Origin: Caballeronia sp. SEWSISQ10-4 2 | GTDB lineage: Bacteria > Pseudomonadota > Gammaproteobacteria > Burkholderiales > Burkholderiaceae | Reading direction: 5' to 3' | Assembly: GCF_030464885.1 (NCBI RefSeq) | Contig: NZ_JALPRJ010000006.1 | Location: 124,001-188,000 of the forward strand | Length of the DNA stretch: 64,000 nucleotides | Part shown: one piece after another, positions 33,591 through 43,400 of the stretch | Numbering within the stretch: the first letter of the stretch is position 1 | Layout: each line of letters begins with the position of its first letter | Notes under the pieces: model-generated | The model's database searches: none | Seen by the model: the letters and a program-made list of their open reading frames with translations, nothing else | What the model was told of the DNA's origin: nothing | Made by a program: the position numbers and the translations under genes

Positions 33591-35351
33591 GTGTCGTTCA
33601 CGCTGCATGGAATTCCCGTCTCGCGCGGCATCGCCATCGGCCGCGCGTATCTGATCGCGGCGGCGGCACTCGATGTCGATCACTATCTGGTCGAACCGGA
33701 TGGCATCGACAATGAAATTGAACGCTTTCACGCAGCGCAGGCGCAGGTGCACGCGGAGCTTGACGCACTGCGCGACGATCTGGCCGCGGACGCCCCCAGC
33801 GAGATGGGGGCGTTCATCAACGTCCACTCCATGATCCTGAACGACGCCATGCTCGTTCACGAAACTATCGACCTCGTGCGTACGCGCCGCTACAACGTGG
33901 AATGGGCGCTGACCGAGCAGCTTGAAATCCTGAGCCGCCATTTCGACGATATCGAAGACGAGTATTTGCGCGAGCGTAAAGCCGATATTCAACAAGTGGT
34001 GGAGCGCGTGCTGAAGGCGCTCGCGGGCGCACCGTCCACGGCGACGCTTGTGGTGGATGGCGCCGCGACCAACGGCCACAACGACATGATCGTGGTCGCT
34101 CATGACATCGCGCCCGCCGACATGCTGCAGTTCAAGACCCAGGCCTTCAAGGGTTTCGTGACGGACCTCGGCGGCCGTACGTCGCACACCGCTATCGTGG
34201 CCCGTAGTCTCGGTATTCCTGCGTCGGTCGGTGTGCAGCAGGCGAGTACGTTGATCCGGCAGAACGACTTGATCATTGTGGACGGGGATCACGGCATTGT
34301 GATCGTCGATCCGGCGCCGATCGTGCTGGAAGAGTATTCGTATCGGCAAAGTGAGAAGGTGTTGGAGCAGCGCAAGCTGCAGCGCCTCAAGTTCTCGCCT
34401 ACGCAAACGTTGGACGGCACGAAGATCGACTTGTGCGCGAACATCGAATTACCCGATGACGCCAAGACGGCACTCGACGCAGGCGCGATGGGCGTCGGAC
34501 TGTTCCGCAGCGAGTTCCTGTTCATGAATCACAAGGACGAGCTGCCGGAAGAGGAAGAGCAATTCGAGGCTTACCGGCGCGCGATCGAGTTGATGAACGG
34601 CCGGCCGGTGACCATTCGCACAATCGATGTGGGCGCGGACAAGCCGATCGACTCGATGGGCAGCGGTGACGGATACGAGACCGCGCAAAATCCGGCGCTG
34701 GGCTTGCGCGCGATCCGCTGGAGCCTGTCCGAGCCGCAGATGTTCATGACGCAGTTGCGGGCGATCTTGCGGGCATCGGCGTTTGGCCGCGCGAAGATTC
34801 TGATCCCGATGCTCGCGCACGCGCAGGAAATCGACCAGACGCTCGACTTGATCCACGAAGCGAAGCGTCAGCTTGACGACGCCGGTATCGACTACGATCG
34901 CAACGTGCAGATCGGAGCGATGATCGAGATTCCGGCTGCCGCAATTGCCGTGCGTTTGTTCTTGAAGCGGCTGGATTTCCTGTCGATCGGGACCAACGAC
35001 CTGATCCAGTACACGCTCGCCATCGATCGCGCGGATAACGCCGTCGCGCATCTCTACGACCCGCTGCATCCGGCGGTGCTGCACTTGATTGCGTTCACGC
35101 TGCGTGAGGCGAAAGCCGCCGGCGTGCCGGTCTCCGTATGCGGTGAAATGGCCGGCGATCCGACCGTGACGCGCTTGCTGCTTGGCATGGGGCTCACCGA
35201 GTTTTCGATGCACCCGAGCCAGTTGCTGGTGGTCAAGCAGGAGATTTTGCGCGCGGACCTGAAGGCGTTGCAAAAGCCGGTCGAGGACGTGCTCGCCGCG
35301 TATGAGCCTGCGGAATTGCTCGCCGCGCTGGCGTTGCTTCAGAAGATCTGA
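33591..35351 (+). CDS. ptsI: Phosphoenolpyruvate--protein phosphotransferase (EI)
   Basis: A 586-residue Enzyme I that takes phosphate from PEP and gives it to HPr. The phosphoacceptor is H199 in GGRTSHTAIVARSLGIPA. The PEP-binding TIM barrel has MGVGLFRSEFLFM, TIRTIDVGADKP, LSIGTNDLIQY and the active-site Cys in VCGEMAGD. The start GTG 33591 (MSFTLHGIPVSRG) follows AGAGAGG by five bases; GTG 33585 overlaps that site. The 3' end overlaps the convergent heptosyltransferase gene by 13 bases. A second EI paralogue is fused in the nag operon at 60.3-62.9 kb. Confidence 0.96.
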   Translation: MSFTLHGIPVSRGIAIGRAYLIAAAALDVDHYLVEPDGIDNEIERFHAAQAQVHAELDALRDDLAADAPSEMGAFINVHSMILNDAMLVHETIDLVRTRRYNVEWALTEQLEILSRHFDDIEDEYLRERKADIQQVVERVLKALAGAPSTATLVVDGAATNGHNDMIVVAHDIAPADMLQFKTQAFKGFVTDLGGRTSHTAIVARSLGIPASVGVQQASTLIRQNDLIIVDGDHGIVIVDPAPIVLEEYSYRQSEKVLEQRKLQRLKFSPTQTLDGTKIDLCANIELPDDAKTALDAGAMGVGLFRSEFLFMNHKDELPEEEEQFEAYRRAIELMNGRPVTIRTIDVGADKPIDSMGSGDGYETAQNPALGLRAIRWSLSEPQMFMTQLRAILRASAFGRAKILIPMLAHAQEIDQTLDLIHEAKRQLDDAGIDYDRNVQIGAMIEIPAAAIAVRLFLKRLDFLSIGTNDLIQYTLAIDRADNAVAHLYDPLHPAVLHLIAFTLREAKAAGVPVSVCGEMAGDPTVTRLLLGMGLTEFSMHPSQLLVVKQEILRADLKALQKPVEDVLAAYEPAELLAALALLQKI

Positions 35352-36563
35352 GCGAGGCCGCGCTCGGCGATCAGTTTATCGACCACGCGCATCACGAACT
35401 CAGGCGTGATGATGGCCGTGCATTGAAACGGCTGCACCTTGTCGACGCGGCGTGGGCACCAGGCGAAATTCTCGGAATCGAACTCGGTGGTCAGGTCGTT
35501 GAAGCAGCTATTGCAGCCCTGGAAATTGATCACGCGATACGGCGTGCGGAACTCGGTGGATGGATGCGAGAAACCGCTGATCATGACCACGGGCGTGCCT
35601 GCTGCCCATGTAAGCCACGATAGCCCGCTTCCCAATCCGATAAAAAAATCCGCGTGATGCAACAGGCTCACGCGTTCCTGCAATGGCCGGTTGCCGGTGA
35701 AGTCCTCGGCGCCTTCCGGCATGGTGTTCATGTGTTGCGCATTGCCGTACTGCTTGTCGCGGTCAATGCATAACACCCGGTAACCCAGCGTTTTCAAATG
35801 CTCGATCAGCGTCGGCCAGCCGCGCGGATTGTTCCAGTACTTGCATTGCGCGGTGGATTGCGTCGCTATGCATACATAGCGCTCGGCAATCGTGCGCGTC
35901 TTATCCGCAATGACCACGTTCGGCCGGCGTTCCTCACACGGCACGCCCAGCAGATACGCCATCATGTCCTTGCATGTTGCTCACGCGCGGATCCGTGGGT
36001 TGATGATCGCGTTCAGAGAATGGCTTGAGCAGACCGAGGTAATACGTCGCGTAGTACGTGTCTTTTTGGCGATCAAGTTCGTCATCCGTAGCGATTTTCA
36101 AATGCGGATAACCATCGCGGAAAAGCGGCTGCAAATGCGCCGCCAAAGGCATGGCGATCTCGCACTGATGTTGCTCGCGGAAGGCATCGATGACCGGCAA
36201 CCACGCGAGCGAATCGCCCAGCGCGAGCGGGGTCATGCGTAATGCAACCTTCTTGTTCGCGGCGTTGAATGCGTGGGAGAACACGAGCCGCTCGCCATCG
36301 AACACTTCCAGCAGGAAGCGCACGAAATACTTGCGTCTGCTTCTGACCACAGCGTTGGCTTCTACAGTTTCGTCAAATAGGACGTTGAACGTATCGACGT
36401 CGGTCATGCGGACGCGCCAGCCGTCAACCGGCACCTGGACACGGCAACCGTAGTTGAAATCGTAGAGGATGCCTTCGGGTCCACTGATTGCCGGGCCGCC
36501 AGGTCGGGCAAATTCCGTTTCGGTCCTGCCGCGTTGTGTGCTTCGGGTCGAAGTCTCGCTCAC
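35339..36563 (-). pseudogene. Autotransporter O-heptosyltransferase (TibC/Aah type), frameshifted
   Basis: Two adjoining frames together encode a complete protein of the Aah/TibC family, which attaches heptose from ADP-heptose to serines of self-associating autotransporters. The first frame starts at GTG 36563 (GGAG six bases upstream) and covers about residues 1-193 up to TDPRVSNMQ; the second continues from MMAYLLGVPCEERRP to the end. One extra base in the CC pair at 35968-35969 explains the shift; without it the gene would encode 407 residues, the family length. Four C-terminal cysteines (GCNSC, AWCP, FQCT) fit the iron-finger of TibC. No autotransporter substrate gene is visible nearby. 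A sequencing error or recent inactivation are both possible. Confidence 0.8.
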
Positions 36564-36747
36564 GTGTTTCTCCAATTGCGTTGAAAGGCCAGCGACCAAG
36601 ATAAGGCGGCCCGGCGATCAGGAAAATTGGAGAACTCTTAAATTTGAGACAGCGGCTGGAATGGGCGTTCGCCGAAGTGCGGGGCCGTTAGGCGAGCAAG
36701 GCTTTCGATGACCGCCGCCCTAGGCTTGATCTGGCTTACTGAACACA

Positions 36748-37506
36748 CTATTTCTTCACATGCGTTCCGCACACGGGGCACGTCGCCTGCCGTGTGATGC
36801 GCATCGTGTTCCATTCCATGCGTAACGAGTCGAGCATCATCAGGCGGCCTTCGAGCGTCGTACCGAACCTGCCTATCACCCGTAACGCCTCGGCCGCCTG
36901 CATAGCGCCGATGATGCCCACCGTCGGCGAAAAGACGCCCATGGTCGAGCATGCGACTTCCTCGAACGCATCGTCGGGGGGGAACACGCAGGCGTAGCAG
37001 GGCGATTCGGCGGAGCGGAAGTCGAAGGTACTGATCTGGCCGTCGAAGCGAAGTGCGGCGCCGGAGACGAGCGGCACGCCGTGGGCGAAGCATGCGGCGT
37101 TGATCGCGTGGCGCGTGGCGAAGTTATCGGTGCAATCGAGTACAACAGTGGCGCGGGGAACGTGCGTGTTAAGCCAGTCTGCGCCGACGCGGATGGCGAC
37201 GGTATTGATCTTCACACCGGGGTTGAGCGCAGTGAGCGCGTCGCGGGCGGAGTCCACCTTCGGCTTACCAACCGACGCGGTGACGTGCAGAATTTGACGC
37301 TGGAGATTGGTGAGATCGATGGAATCTGCATCGACCAGCGTGATCTCACCGACACCCGCCGCTGCCAGGTACATGGCGGCAGGCGATCCTAGCCCACCAG
37401 CGCCTATGACGATGGCGTGCGCATCGAGAAAGCGTTGTTGCGCTTCGATGCCGATTTCATCAACGAGGATGTGTCGGGAATAGCGGAGAAGCTGATCGTC
37501 GTTCAT
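36748..37506 (-). CDS. moeB: Molybdopterin-synthase adenylyltransferase (MoeB/ThiF family)
   Basis: A 252-residue E1-like enzyme that adenylates the C-terminal glycine of MoaD or ThiS. Motifs: QLLRYSRHILVDEIG, the nucleotide-binding GAGGLGSPAAMYLA, TNLQRQILH, DCTDNFATRHAIN and two zinc CxxC pairs (CYAC, CPVC). It could serve molybdopterin or thiamine synthesis; sequence alone does not decide, but the arrangement with a CtpA protease and gpmA upstream is the conserved Burkholderiaceae moeB locus. It probably follows ctpA in the same transcript direction, with a large hairpin between them. Confidence 0.92.
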   Translation of the reverse strand: MNDDQLLRYSRHILVDEIGIEAQQRFLDAHAIVIGAGGLGSPAAMYLAAAGVGEITLVDADSIDLTNLQRQILHVTASVGKPKVDSARDALTALNPGVKINTVAIRVGADWLNTHVPRATVVLDCTDNFATRHAINAACFAHGVPLVSGAALRFDGQISTFDFRSAESPCYACVFPPDDAFEEVACSTMGVFSPTVGIIGAMQAAEALRVIGRFGTTLEGRLMMLDSLRMEWNTMRITRQATCPVCGTHVKK

Positions 37507-37703
37507 CGAGCGCTCAAGTGGGCTTCGACCGGCACGCTGTGAAGTTGGAAACAGGCGGACGGTCGCGAAACCACTATTTTAATCGCGTGAAACGAATCAC
37601 ACGATGCGGTGGTGCAGTCGGAGAACTAGCGATGTGAGGCGTGAGGGGTACAGCGCGGGCGGAAGAGCACTACGGTGACACGATTTTTTTGCTTACTGCT
37701 GAA

Positions 37704-37738
37704 TCAGTCAGCGCGGACATCGAACCCGCGCTGACTGA
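37704..37738 (-). other. 13-base perfect hairpin after the ctpA gene
   Basis: TCAGTCAGCGCGG (37704-37716) pairs perfectly with CCGCGCTGACTGA (37726-37738). On the transcript of ctpA it lies 15 bases after the stop codon. The tail lacks a U-run on that strand (As follow), so it is more likely an mRNA 3' stabiliser or a rho-assisted terminator than a classical terminator. Confidence 0.6.
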
Positions 37739-37752
37739 AACTGAAACGAAAC

Positions 37753-39366
37753 TTACTGTGTAGCCGAAGCCGGCACGGGTGCAGACGCGGGCGCCGGCGC
37801 GGCGTTCGCTCCCTGCGCGCCCGATGCAGGCGTTGCATCTGCCCCGGGCGTTGCCGGCAAGGCCGGTTTGACAATGATGGGAGCGGACGCCGACGGAGTC
37901 GGCTTGTCCTGCGCCAGCTTCCTTTCGGAATAAGACTTCGATTCCATCACAGGCTTGCCTTCGAGCTTGTTCAGCCCTTGCTGGAGCATGAAGTCATCGG
38001 GCGTGCCGAACTCAACCGGCTTGCGCTCGCGATCCTTGCGACGCTGCTCCGGCGTCTTCTTGTCGTTTTGCTCTTCAAGAAGCCGCAATTGCTCGAGCCG
38101 GTCCGCTTCACGGGCTTCCTGTTCCTTCTTCTCGTTCGGATCCTGTGTATTGGCCAAGTGGTTCGAATAGTCCACTTCGCGGGTGACGAGCGCATCGTCC
38201 GGATCGCCTTCTGCGTACTGATCGACCGGAACGTCCGGGCGAATACCCTTGTTCTGGATCGACTTGCCGCTTGGCGTGTAGTAATACGCGGTGGTCAGGC
38301 GCAGCGCGGTGTCGGCGGTCATCGGCCGGACGGTCTGAACCGAACCCTTGCCGAACGTGGTCTTGCCGACAATCAACGCGCGATGATGATCCTGCAGCGC
38401 GCCCGCGACAATCTCGGACGCCGACGCGGAGTACGCATTGGTCAACACGACCATTGGCACCTTCTTGAAGATATCCGGCAGGTTCTTCAGCGGATCGGAG
38501 TCGAAGGAGGGTAGGCGATAGTTGTCGAAGGTATCGCGGAAGGTTTGCTTCGCGTCCGCGATCTGTCCATTCGTCGATACCACCACAGCGTTATCCGGCA
38601 GGAACGCGCCGGCCACACCGACCGCGCTCTGCAGCAAACCGCCGCCGTTGTTACGCAGGTCAACCACGAGGCCCTTCAGGTCGGGCTGCTGGCGCGCGAG
38701 ATCCTGCAACTTCGCGGCGAGATCCGGCACCGTGCGTTCCTGGAAGCTCGTGATCCGGATGTAGCCGTAACCCGGCGCCGGAATCTTCATCTTCACGCTC
38801 TGCACACGGATGAGCGCACGCGTGACCGTGATCGGGAAGGTGCGGTCGTCAGTCTTGCGGAAGATGGTCAGCGTGACCTTGGTGCCCGGATCGCCGCGCA
38901 TTTGCTTGACGGCGTTATCCAGCGTCATGCCGCGTACCGGCTTGTCGTTGATGCGCGTGATCAGGTCGCCCGGACGAATGCCGGCGCGAAACGCAGGCGT
39001 GTCTTCGATAGGCGAAATCACCTTGATCAAGCCATCTTCCGACGAAATCTCGATACCGAGCCCCGCGAAGCGACCCTTGGTTTGCTCCTGAAGCTCCTCA
39101 TAATCGGTTTTGTCGAGGTATGACGAATGCGGATCGAGGCTCGACACCATGCCTTTGATAGCAGCGGTGAGCAGTTTTTTATCGTCGACCGGTTCGACGT
39201 ATTCATGCTTGATTTGCCCGAATACTTCGGCAAACAACCGCAATTGATCGAGCGGGAGAGGCGCGGTGGCGGCTTGCTGGGCTGATGCGGAGAGTTGCAG
39301 CGTTGCAAATGCGCCGGTAGCAAGGCCCGCGGCGATCAGGCCGATGTTTTTCAGGTTCTTTCGCAT
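37753..39366 (-). CDS. S41-family C-terminal processing peptidase
   Basis: A 537-residue periplasmic serine protease (CtpA/Prc-like). Order: signal peptide (GLIAAGLATGAFATLQLSASAQ), helical N-terminal part, PDZ domain at about residues 95-175 (GLGIEISSEDGLIKVISPIEDTP), and the peptidase domain with the catalytic Ser in NAYSASASEIVAGALQDH and Lys in GKTTFGKGSVQ. The last 130 residues are a charged linker (EEQNDKKTPEQRRKDRERK) and a Pro/Ala-rich tail unusual for small Ctp enzymes. It likely processes or degrades envelope proteins or peptidoglycan hydrolases. gpmA lies upstream in the same direction. Confidence 0.92.
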   Translation of the reverse strand: MRKNLKNIGLIAAGLATGAFATLQLSASAQQAATAPLPLDQLRLFAEVFGQIKHEYVEPVDDKKLLTAAIKGMVSSLDPHSSYLDKTDYEELQEQTKGRFAGLGIEISSEDGLIKVISPIEDTPAFRAGIRPGDLITRINDKPVRGMTLDNAVKQMRGDPGTKVTLTIFRKTDDRTFPITVTRALIRVQSVKMKIPAPGYGYIRITSFQERTVPDLAAKLQDLARQQPDLKGLVVDLRNNGGGLLQSAVGVAGAFLPDNAVVVSTNGQIADAKQTFRDTFDNYRLPSFDSDPLKNLPDIFKKVPMVVLTNAYSASASEIVAGALQDHHRALIVGKTTFGKGSVQTVRPMTADTALRLTTAYYYTPSGKSIQNKGIRPDVPVDQYAEGDPDDALVTREVDYSNHLANTQDPNEKKEQEAREADRLEQLRLLEEQNDKKTPEQRRKDRERKPVEFGTPDDFMLQQGLNKLEGKPVMESKSYSERKLAQDKPTPSASAPIIVKPALPATPGADATPASGAQGANAAPAPASAPVPASATQ

Positions 39367-39641
39367 AGAGTCTGTTGCGGTCGGAAGCGGATTAGGCTGC
39401 GTCGTGGTTGATTGGGCAGTATAACTGCAAGCCTTGGACCACGACTTAATCGCAGCTTAAAGGGCTTTGCCGGGAAATAAATGGACGAGTTGTTTTTCTG
39501 GGCGGCGCTTTGAAAACTGCTATCCGGGCGCAAATGTCGGGCCCGCTTGGTTGAACGTATGAGGACGGTAATAAAACCGACGGCCGCGACTGCTGGTTCA
39601 AAGCATCCGAGGCTGTCGGTCAAGCCAGACACAGAACGCCG

Positions 39642-40388
39642 TTAACCTGCCTTCCCTTGTTTTGCGACCGCCGCCTGCGCCTTGGCAATTGCTTCCGGGT
39701 CGCCGAGATAATAGTGCTTGATCGGCTTCAGGTTTTCGTCGAGTTCATAAACGAGCGGCACGCCGTTCGGGACATTCAGGCCGACGATGTCGTCATCGGA
39801 AATTCCGTCCAGATACTTGATCAGCGCGCGCATGGAATTGCCATGCGCGGCAATCAGCACACGCCTGCCTGACTTGACGGCTGGCGCGATGGACTCGTTC
39901 CAGATGGGCAGCACGCGGGCGACCGTGTCCTTCAGGCATTCGGTCAGCGGCAACTGCTCGCGCGGCACTTTCGCGTAGCGCGGATCGTTGTATGACGTGC
40001 GTTCGTCGGACGGATCGAGCGCGGGGGGCGGCGTGTCGTAGCTTCTGCGCCAGATCAGCACTTGCTCGTCGCCGTATTTTTTGGCGGTCTCGGCTTTGTT
40101 CAGCCCGGATAGCGCGCCGTAATGCCGCTCGTTCAGCCGCCACGAATGGACGACCGGCAAGTACATTTCGTCCATCTGGTCTTGCACGTGCCAGAGCGTG
40201 CGGATCGCGCGCTTGAGCACCGATGTGTACGCAATATCGAAGCTGAAGCCGGCTTCCTTCAGCAGCAAGCCGGCCTGCTGGGCTTCACGGTTGCCTTGTT
40301 CGGTCAGGTCGACGTCGACCCAGCCTGTGAATCGGTTTTCCTTGTTCCACGTGGATTCGCCGTGGCGGATGAGCACTAGCTTGTACAT
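39642..40388 (-). CDS. gpmA: 2,3-bisphosphoglycerate-dependent phosphoglycerate mutase
   Basis: A 248-residue glycolytic mutase interconverting 3- and 2-phosphoglycerate. The phosphohistidine motif is [18 protein letters not shown], with [14 protein letters not shown] and the second catalytic His in [11 protein letters not shown]. Full family length. It is divergent from the rhodanese/grxC/secB cluster; in enterobacteria the equivalent place is held by the cofactor-independent gpmI. Confidence 0.96.
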   Translation of the reverse strand: MYKLVLIRHGESTWNKENRFTGWVDVDLTEQGNREAQQAGLLLKEAGFSFDIAYTSVLKRAIRTLWHVQDQMDEMYLPVVHSWRLNERHYGALSGLNKAETAKKYGDEQVLIWRRSYDTPPPALDPSDERTSYNDPRYAKVPREQLPLTECLKDTVARVLPIWNESIAPAVKSGRRVLIAAHGNSMRALIKYLDGISDDDIVGLNVPNGVPLVYELDENLKPIKHYYLGDPEAIAKAQAAVAKQGKAG

Positions 40389-40588
40389 GATGTCCGTTGA
40401 GAGGTCGGTTAGTTAGGAAGCGGCAAAAAAGCGGGAAACTGGCATCGATTCTGTGCGGCAACGCGTTCTGGCGCAACTCGGCCGATAGGCCGAGTCCATC
40501 GCGGAGGACGGTTATTTTATAATGGCTGGATTGTCCCGATTTTTTTCGACCTTTCATTTTTCCACACTCCCAATCCGGCGGTCCCGAC

Positions 40589-41014
40589 GTGAAGTTTTTC
40601 ACCGATTACACCAACCTTGTTCTTATCGCGGTCGCCCTCATTTCTGGTGGGTTGCTGCTTTGGCCGACGCTTGTCCGGCGCGGCCGCGGCAGCGTTTCGG
40701 CGCCGGAAGCCATTCAGCTGATCAACCGGCGTAACGCCGCGGTGATCGACGTGCGGCCGGCTGCCGAGTATTCGCAGGGGCACCTGCCGGCGGCGCGAAA
40801 CTTCGAGCTCACGGAGCTCCAAGCAAAAATTGGCCAAATCGCGAAGAATAAGAGCAATCCGGTCTTGCTCGTGTGTCAGACCGGCCAGCAGTCCCAGAAG
40901 GCGAGCCGGATCGTGAGCGATGCAGGTTATGCCGAAGTCCACGTATTGCAGGGCGGACTGGATGCCTGGCAGAAAGCCGGCATGCCGGTCGTGAAACAAG
41001 GAGCGGTAAAGTGA
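40589..41014 (+). CDS. Membrane-anchored rhodanese-like protein (YibN-like)
   Basis: A 141-residue protein with one N-terminal helix (NLVLIAVALISGGLLLWPTL) and a rhodanese domain whose active-site loop is VCQTGQQSQKA, with Cys as the persulfide carrier. Start is GTG 40589; a -10 box TATAAT lies at 40518-40523 without a strong -35. The stop overlaps the grxC start by four bases (GTGA). The order yibN-grxC-secB-gpsA is shared with enterobacteria, arguing for functional linkage in redox or export biology. Confidence 0.9.
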   Translation: MKFFTDYTNLVLIAVALISGGLLLWPTLVRRGRGSVSAPEAIQLINRRNAAVIDVRPAAEYSQGHLPAARNFELTELQAKIGQIAKNKSNPVLLVCQTGQQSQKASRIVSDAGYAEVHVLQGGLDAWQKAGMPVVKQGAVK

Positions 41015-41271
41015 ATAAAGTGATCATGTACAGCACGCAGGTGTGCCCGTATTGCCAGATGGCCGAACGTCTACTAAAGTCGCGCGGCGTCGAAAATGTT
41101 GAGAAGGTGCTGATCGACCGTGATCCGGCGCGACGTGAAGAAATGATGACGCGTACGGGGCGCCGTACGGTGCCGCAAGTGTTTATCGGTGAGACGCATG
41201 TTGGCGGTTACGACGATCTGTCGGCGCTCGATCGCAAAGGCGGCCTGGTGCCGCTGCTCGAGGCCGCCTGA
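41011..41271 (+). CDS. grxC: Glutaredoxin 3
   Basis: An 86-residue glutaredoxin with active site CPYC (STQVCPYCQMAERLL) and the glutathione-binding TVPQVFIGETHVGGYDDL. It reduces disulfides using glutathione, whose two synthetic enzymes are encoded at 29.7-32.2 kb. Start GTG 41011 is preceded by AAGGAG and overlaps the rhodanese stop, so the two are translationally coupled. Confidence 0.94.
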   Translation: MNKVIMYSTQVCPYCQMAERLLKSRGVENVEKVLIDRDPARREEMMTRTGRRTVPQVFIGETHVGGYDDLSALDRKGGLVPLLEAA

Positions 41272-41325
41272 CACGTCGGACCCGGAGCGTCGGCGTCGGC
41301 CTGAATGCGTTCGCTACGCAATTAA

Positions 41326-41372
41326 GCAGCTCGCGGCTTTCAGCCGGAAAAACCGGAAAAACCACGAGCTGC
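41326..41372 (+). promoter_or_regulatory. Structured element in the secB leader
   Basis: GCAGCTCG (41326-41333) pairs perfectly with CGAGCTGC (41365-41372) and encloses CGGCT-TTC-AGCCG (41334-41346) and two tandem CCGGAAAAA units. The outer stem ends 27 bases before the secB start codon. It may be a terminator or attenuator for rhodanese-grxC or a leader structure for secB. Confidence 0.45.
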
Positions 41373-41398
41373 ACATTAAATAATCAAGGGAATCAACC

Positions 41399-41872
41399 AT
41401 GTCTGACGACAACAACCAGCCGTTCTTCAACATCCAGCGCATCTACTTGAAGGACATGTCGCTCGAACAGCCCAACTCGCCGGGCATCTTCCTCGAGCAG
41501 GAAATGCCGTCGGTGGAAGTGGAAGTGGACGTGAAGGCCGAGCGCCTTGCGGAAAGCGTGTTCGAAGTGCTGGTAACGGGCACCGTGACCGCGAAGGTGT
41601 CCGACAAGGTCGCGTTCCTGATCGAAGCCAAGCAAGCCGGTATTTTCGACATTCGCAACATTCCCGCCGATCAAATCGATCCGCTGGTGGGCATTGCGTG
41701 CCCGACCATCCTGTTCCCGTACTTGCGCTCGAATATTGCCGACGCCATTACCCGCGCCGGTTTCCCGCCGATCCACCTCGCCGAGATCAATTTCCAGGCG
41801 CTGTACGAACAACGTATTTCGCAGTTGTCGGCGGCTCAGGAAGGCGTGGCCAACGGCGCGACGCTGAACTAA
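41399..41872 (+). CDS. secB: Protein-export chaperone SecB
   Basis: A 157-residue tetrameric chaperone that keeps preproteins unfolded and hands them to SecA. Conserved parts: [19 protein letters not shown], the acidic SecA-contact strand EVEVDVKAE and [23 protein letters not shown]. Complete family length. AAGGGA precedes ATG 41399. gpsA follows after 24 bases, as in many proteobacteria. Confidence 0.96.
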   Translation: MSDDNNQPFFNIQRIYLKDMSLEQPNSPGIFLEQEMPSVEVEVDVKAERLAESVFEVLVTGTVTAKVSDKVAFLIEAKQAGIFDIRNIPADQIDPLVGIACPTILFPYLRSNIADAITRAGFPPIHLAEINFQALYEQRISQLSAAQEGVANGATLN

Positions 41873-41896
41873 ATCCCGCACATTCCGGAGCCGGGC

Positions 41897-42895
41897 ATGC
41901 AAGTAGCCGTTCTCGGCGCCGGTGCGTGGGGCACCGCACTGGCTGGCCATCTGGCCACTCGCCACTCTACGGTGCTCTGGGCGCGCGATCGCGCGCTCGT
42001 CGAGTCACTGTCCCATTCGCGTGAAAACGAGCGCTATCTGCGCGGCATAACGCTGCCCGCATCGCTTCAGTACGATCCCGATCTCGCTTCCGCCCTGACC
42101 CATGGCGCGGCTGAAGACGCACTGTGCGTGGTTGCCGCGCCGGTCGCAGGCCTGCGCGCGTTATGCCGGAACATGCGCGAATTGGGCGTTGTTCCGGCGC
42201 ATATCGTCTGGTTGTGCAAGGGTTTCGAAGCGGACACGCAATGTCTGCCGAACGAGGTGGTTGCGGCCGAATTGCCGCAACACGCGAGCAACGGCACGTT
42301 ATCCGGACCGAGCTTCGCGCGTGAGGTCGGGCAAGGTCTGCCCGTGGCGCTGACGATCGCGAGCGCGTCGGCGACGCTTGCCGAGCGCACGGTCGCGGCT
42401 TTTCATCACGGGGCCATGCGAATCTATACCGGTGACGACGTCATCGGCGTAGAAGTGGGCGGCGCGGTGAAGAACGTGCTGGCGATTGCAACCGGAATTG
42501 CCGATGGACTCGGTCTGGGCCTGAACGCCCGGGCCGCGTTGATTACGCGCGGACTGGCCGAGATGTCGCGGCTCGGCGTGGCGCTCGGCGGGCGCGCGGA
42601 AACCTTCAATGGCCTGACCGGAGTCGGCGATCTGATTCTGACGGCGACTGGGGATTTGTCGCGTAATCGCACGGTCGGGATGCAGTTGGCAACGGGCCGT
42701 TCGCTCACCGATATCCTCGCGGCGCTTGGCCATGTGGCCGAAGGTGTGCGATGCGCGCGGGCCGTGCTGGCGCTGGCCGAGGCCCATGGCATCGATATGC
42801 CGATCACACACGCCGTGTGTCGCGTGTTATTCGAGAATGTCGCCCCGCGTGACGCGGTTCAGGCGCTGCTGAGCCGCGATTCCAAAGCGGAGTGA
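41897..42895 (+). CDS. gpsA: NAD(P)-dependent glycerol-3-phosphate dehydrogenase
   Basis: A 332-residue enzyme reducing dihydroxyacetone phosphate to sn-glycerol 3-phosphate for phospholipid synthesis. Rossmann motif [12 protein letters not shown], then [10 protein letters not shown], the catalytic Lys in [14 protein letters not shown] and the C-terminal [13 protein letters not shown]. Follows secB, likely same operon; converges on trmL. Confidence 0.95.
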   Translation: MQVAVLGAGAWGTALAGHLATRHSTVLWARDRALVESLSHSRENERYLRGITLPASLQYDPDLASALTHGAAEDALCVVAAPVAGLRALCRNMRELGVVPAHIVWLCKGFEADTQCLPNEVVAAELPQHASNGTLSGPSFAREVGQGLPVALTIASASATLAERTVAAFHHGAMRIYTGDDVIGVEVGGAVKNVLAIATGIADGLGLGLNARAALITRGLAEMSRLGVALGGRAETFNGLTGVGDLILTATGDLSRNRTVGMQLATGRSLTDILAALGHVAEGVRCARAVLALAEAHGIDMPITHAVCRVLFENVAPRDAVQALLSRDSKAE

Positions 42896-42910
42896 CAGGC
42901 TTGGCGAAGT

Positions 42911-43381
42911 CTATTCGCCACCCTCGAACCCTGTCTGACGCCACGCTTCGAACGTCACGACCGCCACCGTATTCGACAAATTCAAACTTCGATTGCCCGG
43001 TCGCATCGGTAGACGCACGCGGCGGTCGTTCGTGAACTGCGTGAGCACCGTGTCCGACAGGCCCCGGGTTTCTGCGCCGAACACGAACCAGTCACCGGCC
43101 TTGAACGTGTGCCCGAAAAACGGCGTCGAGCCACGCGTGGTGAAGGCAAACATGCGGCTCACGTCGGGCGTTTCGGTTTCCAGGAACGTCTCCCAGTCCG
43201 CATGCACATCCATTTGTGCGTACTCGTGGTAATCGAGGCCGGCGCGGCGCATTTTGGCGTCGTCGAGAGGGAAACCGAGCGGCTCGATCAGATGCAAGCG
43301 GGCGCCTGTATTGGCGCATAGCCGGATCACGTTGCCGGTGTTCGGCGGAATTTCAGGTTCGACCAGTACGACATTGAACAT
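42911..43381 (-). CDS. trmL: tRNA (cytidine(34)-2'-O)-methyltransferase
   Basis: A 156-residue SPOUT methyltransferase that modifies the wobble base of tRNA-Leu. The trefoil-knot motifs are PPNTGNVIRLCANTG, VFGAETRGLSDTVL and MRPGNRSLNLSNTVAVV. It lies 19 bases downstream of comF on the same strand and converges with gpsA. Confidence 0.94.
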   Translation of the reverse strand: MFNVVLVEPEIPPNTGNVIRLCANTGARLHLIEPLGFPLDDAKMRRAGLDYHEYAQMDVHADWETFLETETPDVSRMFAFTTRGSTPFFGHTFKAGDWFVFGAETRGLSDTVLTQFTNDRRVRLPMRPGNRSLNLSNTVAVVTFEAWRQTGFEGGE

Positions 43382-43400
43382 TAGCGATAACTCTTGAAAA

